This document shows positions 48,189-57,560 of a stretch of DNA of 64,000 bases, piece by piece (the first letter of the stretch is position 1; each line of letters starts with the position of its first letter). The notes beneath the pieces are model-generated. The model saw only the letters and a program-made list of their open reading frames with translations. It was not told the DNA's origin and did not search any database. The position numbers and the translations under genes are program-made. This stretch comes from Pseudomonas urmiensis (GTDB taxonomy: Bacteria > Pseudomonadota > Gammaproteobacteria > Pseudomonadales > Pseudomonadaceae), in the NCBI RefSeq assembly GCF_014268815.2, contig NZ_JABWRE020000001.1, positions 4,717,001 to 4,781,000 on the forward strand, given 5' to 3'.

Positions 48189-49631
48189 TCAGACGCTGAT
48201 GCACAGGTACTTGATCTCGAGGTAGTCCTCGATACCGTACTTGGAACCTTCGCGGCCCAGGCCCGAGGCCTTGATGCCACCGAATGGCGCAACTTCGTTG
48301 GAAATCAGACCGGTGTTGATACCGACCATGCCGTATTCCAGCGCTTCGGCAACACGGAACACACGGCTCATGTCGCGGGCATAGAAGTACGAGGCCAGGC
48401 CGAACTCGGTGTCGTTGGACATGGCGATGACTTCAGCCTCGTCCTTGAAGCGGAACAGCGGCGCCAGCGGGCCGAAGGTCTCTTCTTTGGCGACTGCGGC
48501 GCTCTTCGGAACGTCGACCAGAATGGTCGGCTCGAAGAAGTTGCCTTCGATCAGCTTGCCACCGGACAGCACCTTGGCGCCTTTGGAGACGGCGTCTTCG
48601 ATGTGTTCCTGAACCTTGGCAACGGCTTTGCCGTCGATCAGCGGGCCGGTGGTGGTGCCATCTTCCAGGCCGTTACCGATCTTCAGCTTGCCAACAGCAG
48701 CCTTGAGCTTCTCGGCGAACGCGTCGTAGACGCCGTCCTGCACGTAGATACGGTTGGCGCAGACGCAGGTCTGGCCGTTGTTGCGGTACTTGGAGATGAT
48801 CGCGCCTTCGACCGCCTTGTCCAGATCGGCGTCGTCGAACACGATGAACGGGGCGTTGCCACCCAGCTCCAGGGAAACCTTCTTGATGTCCTTGGCGCAT
48901 TCTTCCATCAGCTGGCGACCGATTTCGGTCGAGCCGGTGAAGGACAGCTTGCGTACCAGGGAGTTGCCGGTCAGCTCGCCGCCGACTTCACCCGCGCTGC
49001 CGGTGACGACGCTGAGCACGCCAGCCGGGATGCCGGCGCGGGTAGCCAGCTCGACCAGGGCCAGAGCGGAGTACGGGGTTTGCGACGCAGGCTTGAGCAC
49101 CATGGTGCAGCCAGCGGCCAGGGCCGGGCCGGCTTTACGGGTGATCATCGCGGCCGGGAAGTTCCACGGGGTGATCGCGGCGGTAACACCGATTGGCTGC
49201 TTGATGACGATCAGGCGCTTGTCGGGCTGGTGGCCTGGGATGGTGTCGCCGTAGACGCGCTTGGCTTCTTCGGCGAACCACTCGATGAACGATGCGGCAT
49301 AGGCGATTTCGCCCTTGGCTTCGGCCAGAGGCTTGCCTTGCTCGGTGGTCATCAGGCGAGCCAGGTCATCCTGGTTCTCGATCATCAGCTCGAACCAGCG
49401 ACGCAGCTTGTTCGAACGCTCCTTGGCAGTCAGTGCACGCCAGGCCGGCAGGGCCTTGTCGGCGGCTTCGATGGCGCGGCGAGTTTCGGCGGCGCCCATC
49501 TTCGGCACGGTGCCGATGACTTCACCGGTGGCCGGGTTGGTCACCTTGATGGTCTGGCCGTTGTCCGCATCCAGCCATTCACCGTTGATGAAGGCTTGCT
49601 GGCGGAACAACTGAGCGTCTTTGAGCTGCAT
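48189..49631 (-). CDS. gabD: Succinate-semialdehyde dehydrogenase (NADP+)
   Basis: Oxidises succinate semialdehyde from GabT to succinate. The product from the ATG at 49631 has 480 residues, the normal GabD length; the open frame upstream to 49847 is not coding. Catalytic and cofactor motifs are GVTAAITPWNFPAAM, FTGSTEIGRQLM, VSLELGGNAPFIVFDDADLD and the cysteine in NGQTCVCANR. First gene of gabDT, with an 18-bp palindrome upstream. Confidence 0.96.
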   Translation of the reverse strand: MQLKDAQLFRQQAFINGEWLDADNGQTIKVTNPATGEVIGTVPKMGAAETRRAIEAADKALPAWRALTAKERSNKLRRWFELMIENQDDLARLMTTEQGKPLAEAKGEIAYAASFIEWFAEEAKRVYGDTIPGHQPDKRLIVIKQPIGVTAAITPWNFPAAMITRKAGPALAAGCTMVLKPASQTPYSALALVELATRAGIPAGVLSVVTGSAGEVGGELTGNSLVRKLSFTGSTEIGRQLMEECAKDIKKVSLELGGNAPFIVFDDADLDKAVEGAIISKYRNNGQTCVCANRIYVQDGVYDAFAEKLKAAVGKLKIGNGLEDGTTTGPLIDGKAVAKVQEHIEDAVSKGAKVLSGGKLIEGNFFEPTILVDVPKSAAVAKEETFGPLAPLFRFKDEAEVIAMSNDTEFGLASYFYARDMSRVFRVAEALEYGMVGINTGLISNEVAPFGGIKASGLGREGSKYGIEDYLEIKYLCISV

Positions 49632-49898
49632 GTCGGCTTCCCTTGAGCACCGTGCGCGCACGGGGCGAATTATTGATTGTTGAATAAGCGCCCCCATCAA
49701 GGGAGCTGCCGTCAGGAATTCAGGCACCGGGTTGAGCCAAGTGTTCAACCTGCGGGCGTCGAGCGTTTGAAATCTCAAACGAATCCTAAGGGTCTGTTGG
49801 GTCTTGGACAATAGGCTGTTCGAAAAAAAGAACGAGTGGTTGAACACCTCGTCTGAATTCCACAGGTTAGCTGGGCTGCAAAGTCCAATGGCGCCACG
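49632..49898 (-). promoter_or_regulatory. gabDT upstream region
   Basis: The gap between gabD and astA is 364 bp. This part should hold the gabDT promoter. It contains the palindrome at 49764-49781 and an AT-rich GTTCGAAAAAAAGAAC stretch near 49820. No clear -10/-35 or sigma-54 (GG-N10-GC) site stands out. Confidence 0.4.
49764..49781. promoter_or_regulatory. Palindrome CGTTTGAAATCTCAAACG upstream of gabD
   Basis: Perfect 7-4-7 inverted repeat 133 bp upstream of the gabD start, a good size for a dimeric repressor or activator site. The binding protein is not identified. Confidence 0.45.
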
Positions 49899-49925
49899 GC
49901 GTGGGAGCGGGCTTGCCCCGCGATG
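49899..49925. repeat. Single REP copy
   Basis: One REP core without a partner in the gap between gabD and astA. Confidence 0.87.
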
Positions 49926-49995
49926 GGGCAGGAACAGGATAGAACACAGAACAGAGGCAGAGGTTGGGAGGACCGGACGGCCCTCCCGGCAGGCA

Positions 49996-51672
49996 TCAGA
50001 AGGCTTTATCCAGATCGATCACCAGGGCGCGATAACCGACACTGCCCGGCTGCCGGCTGAGCACCTTGAGCTCCACCAACACTTCCTGGCTGCCCCGGCG
50101 CACTTCATTGAGGGTAGTGCTGGTCAGCTTCTCCTTGGTCAGGAAGCCCACCGAAGCGGAATAGATGAACTGGGTATCGGTCTCCGGCCGATAAGCCACC
50201 ACCGAGGTCACCGGGCTATACCACTCATCGCCACGCTCCTTGCCATACTCCCAGACCTGCTCGACCGTGCCCTTGGCCTCATCGATGCGGTACTCAACGG
50301 CGCGGCTGTAATTGCCGCTGAGCTTGGTCGGCTCGAAGTTGCGCCCCCAGCCGTTGTCGAACACGGTCAGCGTGCCTTTGCCGGTAAGCCAGGCGGTGTG
50401 CTGGGTCCACGACCAGTCGAAGCCTTCGCTGGCCACAGGCGTCAGTACTTTGTCCTTGAGCCGCTGTGGCCAACCCTGGGGCGAGGCGAGGATCCACTTC
50501 ACCTGTTTGTCTCGGCCAATTTTCACCACGCCCTGATGACGGGCTGAAACGATGATGCTGTCGTCTTCTGCGTCGTAATCGATGGCATTGACGTGCGCCC
50601 AGTTGCGCCCGGTGCCCACGCCTGGGGTATCGCCGAACGGCAAGTCACCTTCGGCCAGTTCATTGGCCAGGGTGCTGTCCTGCTTGGCCACGCCGTCCGG
50701 CAACTGGATCGCCGCTTTGCCGAGCGTTTCCAGCAACTCGCCACGGTACGGATCGAGGATCTGGTTGAGGTCCCAGAAGTCCAGCACGTCACCCGCTTCG
50801 TTGACCTCAATGATGTGGTCGCGGATCGAACGCACCCGCTTGCCATCCGGGCGGCGGTAGTCGCTGGTGCCGACGCGCAGCAGGTAGGTGCCGTTGACCG
50901 TTTCGCGGATCTCGTGGGAGAAGTCGGCGAATTTGTCTGGCAGGGTGCGCTGCCACACCTGGCGGCCGAGCAGGTCGTACTTGGAATAGGTCTGGCCTTG
51001 GCCCCAGATCAGCTTGCCGTCGCGGGTCTGCTGGAAGCCCATGGTCCCGCCCAGGCCGTCGCGGCGGTTGGAGTCGTGGATCTGCTCGATGTCCAGGTAC
51101 CAGCGCACATCGCCATTGCTGTCGGCGATCCAGTTGTTGCCGACCTGGTCCCATTCGGCAGCGCCGCCCAGGGCGTTCCACTTCAGTGCGCGGCCACCCG
51201 GAATATCGCCGAGCAGGTGGTTGAACAGGTACAGGCGTTTCTCGAAGCCCGGCGCGACCTTGACCGGCACCACCTGCGGCAGCGCCGCTGTCTGTTTTGC
51301 CACCACTGGCAAGCGCACGGCCGGGGCATAGATTTCGTACTGTTCGCGAATTCGCTCGCCATCGAGCTTGTAGCTGACTTCGACCTGGTTGACGTGATCC
51401 GGGTACAAGCCAAACACCGGGATGCCGCCATAGGTCCACAGCGAGCGGTCGGATACGTCGTAGACGATATCCACCCCGCGCTCGCCCCGCCCGCGCACGC
51501 GTACATGGGCAGCGCTGATGGCCCGACCACCATCGCGGATGATCGCGGTCAGTGGCGCCAGGCGATAGGGGTTGACCACTACATCGCCGAGCAGCGCCTC
51601 GTCATGGTCGGGCACCTTGGCGGTGAGGCAAGCGCCTTCGGGCAAGGCGGGGGTGTCGGTCTTGGCATTCAT
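49996..51672 (-). CDS. astA: Arylsulfate sulfotransferase AstA
   Basis: Arylsulfotransferase of 558 residues (PF05935 type, beta-propeller), which transfers sulfate from an aryl sulfate ester to a phenolic acceptor. The ATG at 51672 follows AAGGAG by 7 bp; the frame is open further upstream within sftP. Repeated propeller segments such as GGTMGFQQTRDGKLIWGQG and HVNAIDYDAEDDSIIVSARHQ are visible, the latter containing His residues of the active-site type. No signal peptide is evident (MNAKTDTPALPEGACLTAK), unlike the periplasmic ASST of enterobacteria, so it is probably cytoplasmic. It follows sftP by 17 bp. Confidence 0.9.
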   Translation of the reverse strand: MNAKTDTPALPEGACLTAKVPDHDEALLGDVVVNPYRLAPLTAIIRDGGRAISAAHVRVRGRGERGVDIVYDVSDRSLWTYGGIPVFGLYPDHVNQVEVSYKLDGERIREQYEIYAPAVRLPVVAKQTAALPQVVPVKVAPGFEKRLYLFNHLLGDIPGGRALKWNALGGAAEWDQVGNNWIADSNGDVRWYLDIEQIHDSNRRDGLGGTMGFQQTRDGKLIWGQGQTYSKYDLLGRQVWQRTLPDKFADFSHEIRETVNGTYLLRVGTSDYRRPDGKRVRSIRDHIIEVNEAGDVLDFWDLNQILDPYRGELLETLGKAAIQLPDGVAKQDSTLANELAEGDLPFGDTPGVGTGRNWAHVNAIDYDAEDDSIIVSARHQGVVKIGRDKQVKWILASPQGWPQRLKDKVLTPVASEGFDWSWTQHTAWLTGKGTLTVFDNGWGRNFEPTKLSGNYSRAVEYRIDEAKGTVEQVWEYGKERGDEWYSPVTSVVAYRPETDTQFIYSASVGFLTKEKLTSTTLNEVRRGSQEVLVELKVLSRQPGSVGYRALVIDLDKAF

Positions 51673-51689
51673 GGCAAAGCTCCTTGTGC

Positions 51690-54026
51690 TCAGAAGTCGT
51701 AACGGGCGGTGGCGCCCACGGTGCGCGGGGTGCCAAGCACGCCGGCATAACCGCCGTTGGCGGAGTTCCACAGGCTGGTGAAGTAGGTCTTGTCGCCGGC
51801 GTTCTTGACCCACAGCGACAGGTCGAGCACGCCATCACCCTGGTCCAGGCGCACGCCGGTGGAGAGGTTGACGATCGCGTAGCTGGGGATCTGGCCGTAG
51901 TCGGAGTCGTCGATGGTGCCCACCGCCTTGGAGCGGAAGGCGTAGCTGGCGGTAACGTAGGGTTCGATACGCTCGGTCAATTGCCACTTGTACTGGCCGT
52001 TGAGGTTGGCGATGTACTTGGAGGCGCCGACCACCTGGTGCCCGGACAGGTCGCAGGTGGCGGTGGCGCTGGCCAGGCTCACTTCAGGTGGGCATGGGGC
52101 GTCTTTGTAGTCGGTGTAACGCACATCGTTCCACGAGCCGTTGAAGTTGACCGTGAGGCCGGTGATCGGCAGCGCAGTGGCCTCGAACTCAAGGCCGCGC
52201 GAGCGCACGCTGCCGGCGTTGGCTAGGTACTGCACGCGGTTGACCTGGTCGTAGACGTTGGCCTGGTAGCCATGCACCTCGGCCCAGAACAGGTTGGCGT
52301 TGAGCTGCAGGCGGTTGTCGAGCAACGTGCTCTTGAGGCCCAGCTCAGCGTTGTTGACCCGCTCGGTGCCGACCAGCAACGAATCGGTCCCAAGCCGTGG
52401 CGCGGCACCGACAGTCAGGTTGACCCCGCCCGACTTCTCGCCGTGGGTGAGGCTGGCGTAGCCCAGCAGGTCGTCGGTAAAGCGGTAGCTCAGGCTAAGC
52501 AGGCCCGAGGGGCTGAAGCTGTACTGGTTGAGGTCACCCGAGTCGTAGGCGCCGACGCGACCATTGCGCGCCGCCGCCGCCGCTCCAGATACCGCCGTGC
52601 CGCCAGACGGGGCATCGCGGGTGACCCAGGCGCTCTTCTCTTCATACGTACCGCGCACTCCGGCAGTGAAATCCAGGCGCTCGGTGAGGTGCCAGGTGCC
52701 TTGGGCGAACAGCGCGTAGCTGTCGGTATCGATGTGGCCATTGCCGATGGTGTTGACGTTGGCCAGGGCGCCAGCGGGCGTCTGGTTCCAGATATCGGCC
52801 TGCGGGCCGTAATAGGTGAACGACTTGTTATCCAGGTCCTGCTTGAAATAGTAGGCACCCAGGACATAGTCGAAGAAGCCGCCGGTGGGCGAGGCCAGGC
52901 GAATCTCCTGCGAATACTGCTTGTCGCGCACCGAGACCCCAGCGCTGTAGAACACCGGCACATCCAGGCCATCGTCGTTGCGCGGGGTGAAGTCCCACCA
53001 GCGGTAGGCGCTGATCGAAGTCAGGGTGAAATCGTTGGGTAGGGTCCAATTGGCCTCTACCGACGTTCCCCCCTGGAACACCGTGACCTGCTGCTCGGCA
53101 TCGAAGTTGACCTTGCGGTCCTTGCCCGACACCAGTGTGGCGCCGGCCTGGGCGGCCAGGCTCTCGTAGCGGTTGACGCCATTGATGGTCGGGCCGGTGC
53201 TGTACAGGCTGAGAATGCCGTTGTCGGAATTCTCCTCGTTGTACTCGCCGATCCAGCGCAGGTTGAAGGTTTCATTGGGCTGAAACAGCAGCTGGGTTCG
53301 AAAGCCTTGGCGCTTGCCGCCGTTGAGGTCGTGGCCGTCGTGGACGTTCTTCACATAGCCGTCGTCTTCAGTGTGGTAGGCGCTGATGCGCCCGGCCAAG
53401 GTGTCGCTGATCGGCCCGGAGAAACTGCCCTGGGTCTGCCAGTAGCCATCCTCGCCCAGCGACGACTGCACGCTGCCTTCGCGATGGAAGGTCGGTTTGC
53501 GGGTGGTGATGTTGAGCACCCCGGCGGTGGTGTTCTTACCGAACAGCGTGCCCTGCGGGCCGCGCAGCACTTCCAGCTGCTCGACGTCGAGCAGGTCGAA
53601 CACGGCCATGCCCGGGCGACCAAGATAGACGTTGTCCAGATAAATGCCGACGCTGCCTTCCAGACCGTCGCTGGCCGGGTTGTTGCCCAGGCCACGGATC
53701 GAGATGCTCGACTGGCGGGCGTGAACGTAGGCCACGTTGGTGCTCGGTACTAACTGCTGAAGGTCCTGAACCCGGTAGATGCGCTGGGTTTCCAGGGTTT
53801 CGCTGCCCAGCACGCTAATCGGCGTGGGCACGCTCTGCGCGGTTTCCTCGCGGCGACGCGCGTTGACGGTAACGGTGCCGAGCTTGGCGGCTTGCTCCAC
53901 CGCCGGGGTGGCGCTGACCGGCTCGTCAGCAAAGCTGTTGCCAGCGGCGGCCAGCAGCACGCCAGCGGCCAGGGGCTGCAGGGCGAAGAGTGATGCGCGC
54001 GCGGGCCAACGATAGATTCGGGACAT
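51690..54026 (-). CDS. sftP: TonB-dependent receptor SftP (sulfate ester uptake)
   Basis: Outer-membrane receptor of 778 residues with a signal peptide (PLAAGVLLAAAGNSFA, before DEPVSATPA), a plug domain (VQDLQQLVPSTNVAYVHARQSSISIRGLG; EQLEVLRGPQGTLFGKNTTAGVLNITTRKP) and a 22-strand barrel ending GATARYDF with the terminal Phe. In P. putida the TonB receptor next to astA and the LysR gene sftR is SftP, used for sulfate esters. AGGAG lies 6 bp before the ATG. It forms an operon with astA. Confidence 0.93.
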   Translation of the reverse strand: MSRIYRWPARASLFALQPLAAGVLLAAAGNSFADEPVSATPAVEQAAKLGTVTVNARRREETAQSVPTPISVLGSETLETQRIYRVQDLQQLVPSTNVAYVHARQSSISIRGLGNNPASDGLEGSVGIYLDNVYLGRPGMAVFDLLDVEQLEVLRGPQGTLFGKNTTAGVLNITTRKPTFHREGSVQSSLGEDGYWQTQGSFSGPISDTLAGRISAYHTEDDGYVKNVHDGHDLNGGKRQGFRTQLLFQPNETFNLRWIGEYNEENSDNGILSLYSTGPTINGVNRYESLAAQAGATLVSGKDRKVNFDAEQQVTVFQGGTSVEANWTLPNDFTLTSISAYRWWDFTPRNDDGLDVPVFYSAGVSVRDKQYSQEIRLASPTGGFFDYVLGAYYFKQDLDNKSFTYYGPQADIWNQTPAGALANVNTIGNGHIDTDSYALFAQGTWHLTERLDFTAGVRGTYEEKSAWVTRDAPSGGTAVSGAAAAARNGRVGAYDSGDLNQYSFSPSGLLSLSYRFTDDLLGYASLTHGEKSGGVNLTVGAAPRLGTDSLLVGTERVNNAELGLKSTLLDNRLQLNANLFWAEVHGYQANVYDQVNRVQYLANAGSVRSRGLEFEATALPITGLTVNFNGSWNDVRYTDYKDAPCPPEVSLASATATCDLSGHQVVGASKYIANLNGQYKWQLTERIEPYVTASYAFRSKAVGTIDDSDYGQIPSYAIVNLSTGVRLDQGDGVLDLSLWVKNAGDKTYFTSLWNSANGGYAGVLGTPRTVGATARYDF

Positions 54027-54217
54027 GCAATGCTCCTTGAGGCATGGGCCGTGGCGAGCATTTCCGTTGTCGGAACCGAATCGCGGTCAGGCAGACTTAT
54101 ATTCTTTTAAGATCTATAAATATGTGTAATTCATATTTTGTGGAATAAGTAACACTCTTTATAAGGGTCACAACCCTTCCCATCAATTGCATTTCACCGA
54201 AAGTTTTCATGTAGAAA
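54027..54217. promoter_or_regulatory. Divergent sftP/sftR promoter region
   Basis: 191 bp, very AT-rich at 54090-54170 (TTCTTTTAAGATCTATAAAT, then the motif at 54140). LysR-type regulators normally bind such a shared region; a T-N11-A box is not unique here. No strong Shine-Dalgarno precedes the sftR start. Confidence 0.45.
54140..54149 (-). promoter_or_regulatory. YTTATTCCAY motif, copy between sftP and sftR
   Basis: CTTATTCCAC on the minus strand, identical to the copy upstream of tauA at 23931; 114 bp upstream of sftP. Confidence 0.42.
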
Positions 54218-55132
54218 ATGCATATAGATCTTCGTCAGCTGCGCCACTACATCGCCCTTGTCGAACACCGCAGCTTTGTCGCCGCGGCGGCGGCGGTGAA
54301 CCTGTCGCAATCGGCCTTCAGCCGCAGCATTCAGACCCTGGAGCACAACGTTGGCTGCCGCCTGGTCGACCGCGCCAGCAAGGAGCTGGCGCCGACTCGG
54401 CAAGGCTTGCTGGTGCTGGAGCACTCACGGCGGTTGGTGCATGGCGCACACAACCTGGTCAACGAGATCAACCAGTTCAACGGCGCGACCACTGGGGTGG
54501 TGCGCTTCGGCTCAGGGCCTGCGCCGGCGGGCGGCTTGGTGCCGCGCGCGGTGGCGCGTTTCGTCAGTGAATTTCCGGCGGCGCGCACCTGTTTCCAGGT
54601 GGATAACTGGCAGGCGTTGAACCGCAAGTTGATTGCCGAGGAGATCGAGTTCTTCGTGGCCGACACCCGCCAGTTCGAGGCTGATCCGGATTACCGCGTG
54701 CACAAGCTGACGCCGCAGCGCTGGCACTTCTGCTGCCGCGCCGGACATCCGTTGACCGAGCAAGCCGAGGTACGTGCGCGAGATCTGTTCGATTACCCCC
54801 TGGCGACCACCTTCCGCCCGCCGAATATCCGCAAGATCCTCAGCGACCTCAGCGGTCGCCAGGATTTTCTGCCTAGCGTGGAATGCGAGCATGGCTATGC
54901 GCTGCTCAATGTGGTGCTGCACTCGGACACCATCGGCATCGCCTGTAGTGCCAACTTGCGGCCGTATCAGGGTGAGCGAGGGTTGATGGCGCTGCAGTTG
55001 GTGGACCTGACGGCGGAGCAGGAGCAAGAGTGCTACACCCGCTACGGGGTGGTAAGCCGGGTCGGGTATGGCTTGTCGCCGTTGGCGCAGGGGTTGGTCA
55101 GGCAGTTGATTGCCTGTGATGCGCAAGCCTGA
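54218..55132 (+). CDS. sftR: LysR-type regulator SftR
   Basis: LysR-family activator of 304 residues. The N-terminal winged helix is at about 1-60 (LRQLRHYIALVEHRSFVAAAAAVNLSQSAFSRSIQTLE) and the effector-binding domain at ~90-300. It is divergent from sftP-astA and close to atsRK and atsBC. In P. putida S-313 the LysR gene in this position, SftR, is needed for expression of the sulfate-ester genes; assignment rests on that gene order. Confidence 0.9.
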   Translation: MHIDLRQLRHYIALVEHRSFVAAAAAVNLSQSAFSRSIQTLEHNVGCRLVDRASKELAPTRQGLLVLEHSRRLVHGAHNLVNEINQFNGATTGVVRFGSGPAPAGGLVPRAVARFVSEFPAARTCFQVDNWQALNRKLIAEEIEFFVADTRQFEADPDYRVHKLTPQRWHFCCRAGHPLTEQAEVRARDLFDYPLATTFRPPNIRKILSDLSGRQDFLPSVECEHGYALLNVVLHSDTIGIACSANLRPYQGERGLMALQLVDLTAEQEQECYTRYGVVSRVGYGLSPLAQGLVRQLIACDAQA

Positions 55133-55156
55133 ATGCTGCTTAGGGTTCGTGCTGCC

Positions 55157-55257
55157 TAAGCTTCGTAGGAGCGGGATAAGCTTCGTAGGAGCGGGCTTGC
55201 CCCGCGATAGCAGTGGTGAATTCACCATCGCTATCGCGGGGTAAGCCCTCTCCTACG
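55157..55257. repeat. REP pair preceded by a 20-bp tandem duplication
   Basis: TAAGCTTCGTAGGAGCGGG occurs twice in tandem (55157-55176 and 55177-55196), the second copy running into a REP core; a facing REP copy ends at 55257. The centre contains GGTGAATTCACC. Located between the convergent sftR and atsK genes. Confidence 0.9.
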
Positions 55258-55262
55258 TTGCA

Positions 55263-56168
55263 TCAGCCCTTGCGCGTAGTCCGGCTCAACTGCCCATCAA
55301 CCCCCACCGGCACCTCCCCTGCCAAGGTCACCCGGCGCACGATCCGCGGCTGGGTCCCATAGTCATCCACCGCATAATGCTGGGTGGCGCGGTTATCCCA
55401 GATCGCCACATCGCCCGCCTGCCAGCGCCAGCGCACGGTGTTCTCCAGGCGCGTCACATGGCCCTGCAACACGGCAAACAAATGCTGCGAATCAGCCAGC
55501 GAATAGCCCTTGATACGCTTGACGAAATGCCCCAGCTGCAACGCCCGCTCGCCACTGATCGGGTGCACCCGCACCACCGGATGCTCGGTCTCGTAGACGG
55601 TCGAGGTGAACACCTTGCGATAACGCTCAAGCTTGGCGGGATCAACGTCGGGCTTGAGGCTGGCGTAGTCATACTCGTTGCTGTGCACCGCCCACAATTT
55701 GTCCGCCAGCTCGCGCAGCGCCTCCGGCAACTCGCGATATGCCGCTGCCGTGTTGGCCCAAACCGTATCGCCGCCTGAGGTCGGCGCCACCACGCTGCGC
55801 AGGATCGAGGCCTTGGGGTAGGCATCGACAAAGGTCACATCGGTGTGCCAGGAGTTGGCCCGCTGCCCTTCGGCACCATCGAGCTGCAACAAGTAACTGG
55901 TGCCATCGACCACGGGCACCGTGGGATGGGCGACCGGCTCGCCGAGCAGCTTGGCGAAGCCTTCCTGGCTCTGGTCATCCAGATGGGTCTGCTCACGGAA
56001 GAAGATCACCTTGTGCTCGACCAGTGCGGCCTGAATGGCCTCGACGGTCGCTGCATCGAGGTCGGCGGCAAGCTTGACCCCGCGTATCTCGGCGCCGATG
56101 CGGCCGGCAATCGGCTGGATGTCGAGCTCAACGGTGTGCGGCGCGGTGGCCAGTGCGGCATTGCTCAT
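55263..56168 (-). CDS. atsK: Alkylsulfatase AtsK, Fe(II)/2-oxoglutarate dioxygenase
   Basis: Oxygenolytic sulfatase of 301 residues that converts medium-chain alkyl sulfates to aldehyde and sulfate with 2-oxoglutarate and oxygen. From the ATG at 56168 (MSNAALATAPHTVELD) the iron ligands fall at H108, D110 and H264, and the 2-oxoglutarate-binding arginines at R275 and R279, the same numbers as in the P. putida AtsK structure. It lies 42 bp downstream of atsR, forming atsRK. A longer start at 56189 is open but unneeded. Confidence 0.96.
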   Translation of the reverse strand: MSNAALATAPHTVELDIQPIAGRIGAEIRGVKLAADLDAATVEAIQAALVEHKVIFFREQTHLDDQSQEGFAKLLGEPVAHPTVPVVDGTSYLLQLDGAEGQRANSWHTDVTFVDAYPKASILRSVVAPTSGGDTVWANTAAAYRELPEALRELADKLWAVHSNEYDYASLKPDVDPAKLERYRKVFTSTVYETEHPVVRVHPISGERALQLGHFVKRIKGYSLADSQHLFAVLQGHVTRLENTVRWRWQAGDVAIWDNRATQHYAVDDYGTQPRIVRRVTLAGEVPVGVDGQLSRTTRKG

Positions 56169-56210
56169 TGCGGTGGTCCTCACGGTCAAATGAAGGGGGC
56201 TTTGCGGTTA

Positions 56211-57263
56211 TCAGCGAGCGGCCTGGGTGGCCTGTTGTGCTTGCAGCGCAGCATCGAGGAAGCGCGGCTCGATCCAATCAGAAACCTGGAAGCTGCGACG
56301 GATCAGGCGTTCCTTGGCCGCCAGGTCGACGCCCTGTTGCAGCAGGCCGACGAATTCGGCGTCCAGCCGCGGATCGAAGTAGTGCGCGAGGTTCTCCTGG
56401 GCCAGGTCGCCTTCGAGGATCACCTTGGGATAGTTGGCGGTGCTCGCCACCAGATCGACGTAGGCCTGGCGGTTGTTCTCATCGCGCAGCCACTCGGTGG
56501 CCTGCTGCTGAGCCTTGACCAGGCGGGCGGTCAGCTCAGGGTGCTGGCGAATGAATTCGCCGGTGCCAAGCAGCACCGCCTGGGTGCTGCCAGCGCCCTT
56601 GAGGTCGCGCGAGTTGACCGGCAGTTCGACCAAGCCGCGATCGCGCAGCGAGAGCAGGTTGGACAGCCCCCAAGTGGCGTCGATCTGCTTGGCAGCAATG
56701 GCGGCATTGGCGGCGTTGAAGTCCAGGTTGATGACCTTCAGATCGCGCTCCGACAGCCCTTGGCTGGCCAAGGCACTGGCAAATGACAGTTGGTTGGCCG
56801 TGCCGCGAAATACCGCCACCCGCTTGCCCTTGAGGTCTTGCAGGGTCTTGATCCCGGAGCCTGGCACCACGCCCAGGTAGCTTTTCACCCCGCGCACCCC
56901 GGCCGACAGCACGCGGGTATCCAGGCCATTGGCCTTGCCGATGATCGCCGCCAGATCGCCCAGGTAGGCGAAGTCCGCCTGGCCGTTGGCCAGGGCTTCG
57001 TTGATCACCGGGCCTGCGCCCTTGAAGAAGCGCCAATCGATCTGGATGCCGTCCTTGGCAAACTCTTTCTCCAGCAGTTGCTGGCTGCGCAGCACGTCCA
57101 CCACCCCGCCCGCGCTGGGCTTGCTGCCAGCGCTCAAGTCGGGCACGGCAATGCGGATGGTGTCGACCTCGGCGGCCTGCGCGTTCAGCGCAAAGGCGCT
57201 GAGCACGCCAGCCAGCAGGGTGGGGGCGAAACGACTGAGCAAGTGACGCAGTGGGCTTTTCAT
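56211..57263 (-). CDS. atsR: Sulfate-ester-binding periplasmic protein AtsR
   Basis: SsuA/TauA-type binding protein of 350 residues with a signal peptide (LLAGVLSAFALNAQA, before AEVDTIRIAVPDLSAG). Segments DWRFFKGAGPVINEALANGQADFAYLGDLAAIIG and GKRVAVFRGTANQLSFASAL are typical of sulfonate/sulfate-ester binding proteins. It is divergent from atsBC, which encode the matching permease and ATPase, and is followed by atsK. Confidence 0.93.
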   Translation of the reverse strand: MKSPLRHLLSRFAPTLLAGVLSAFALNAQAAEVDTIRIAVPDLSAGSKPSAGGVVDVLRSQQLLEKEFAKDGIQIDWRFFKGAGPVINEALANGQADFAYLGDLAAIIGKANGLDTRVLSAGVRGVKSYLGVVPGSGIKTLQDLKGKRVAVFRGTANQLSFASALASQGLSERDLKVINLDFNAANAAIAAKQIDATWGLSNLLSLRDRGLVELPVNSRDLKGAGSTQAVLLGTGEFIRQHPELTARLVKAQQQATEWLRDENNRQAYVDLVASTANYPKVILEGDLAQENLAHYFDPRLDAEFVGLLQQGVDLAAKERLIRRSFQVSDWIEPRFLDAALQAQQATQAAR

Positions 57264-57560
57264 GGCAAGGCTCCTTGGCAGGCTGCCACCGGCGAGGGCC
57301 GGCGCTTTGGCCAGAAGCTAGGCGGGTCTGCTTAGTACCAACAAAGATCAAATCTTCATTTTTTAGTAACTGAAAGATATAAATGAGGCGCTGCGCGGGC
57401 CGCAGCCCGGCTTGCGTGAAACGCATGGAAAATATGAGGAAAACGCAACGCCGATAGGCTTCCCCATGCATGAAACGCATGTTCTTATCTCTTGAAGTAC
57501 ATTAATGGAGATTTTTTATTCCATAAATGAATAATCTAACAACGCTTCGAGAGATGCCCG
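57264..57560. promoter_or_regulatory. Divergent atsRK/atsBC promoter region
   Basis: 297 bp. AT-rich tracts at 57340-57385 (atsR side: AAAGATATAAATGAGG) and 57480-57535 (atsB side). It carries the shared motif at 57515-57524 inside GATTTTTTATTCCATAAATG. GAGATG just before the atsB ATG gives only a modest ribosome-binding site. Confidence 0.45.
57515..57524 (+). promoter_or_regulatory. YTTATTCCAY motif, copy between atsR and atsB
   Basis: TTTATTCCAT, 36 bp upstream of the atsB start; identical to the ssuE and epsC-tcyJ copies. Confidence 0.45.
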
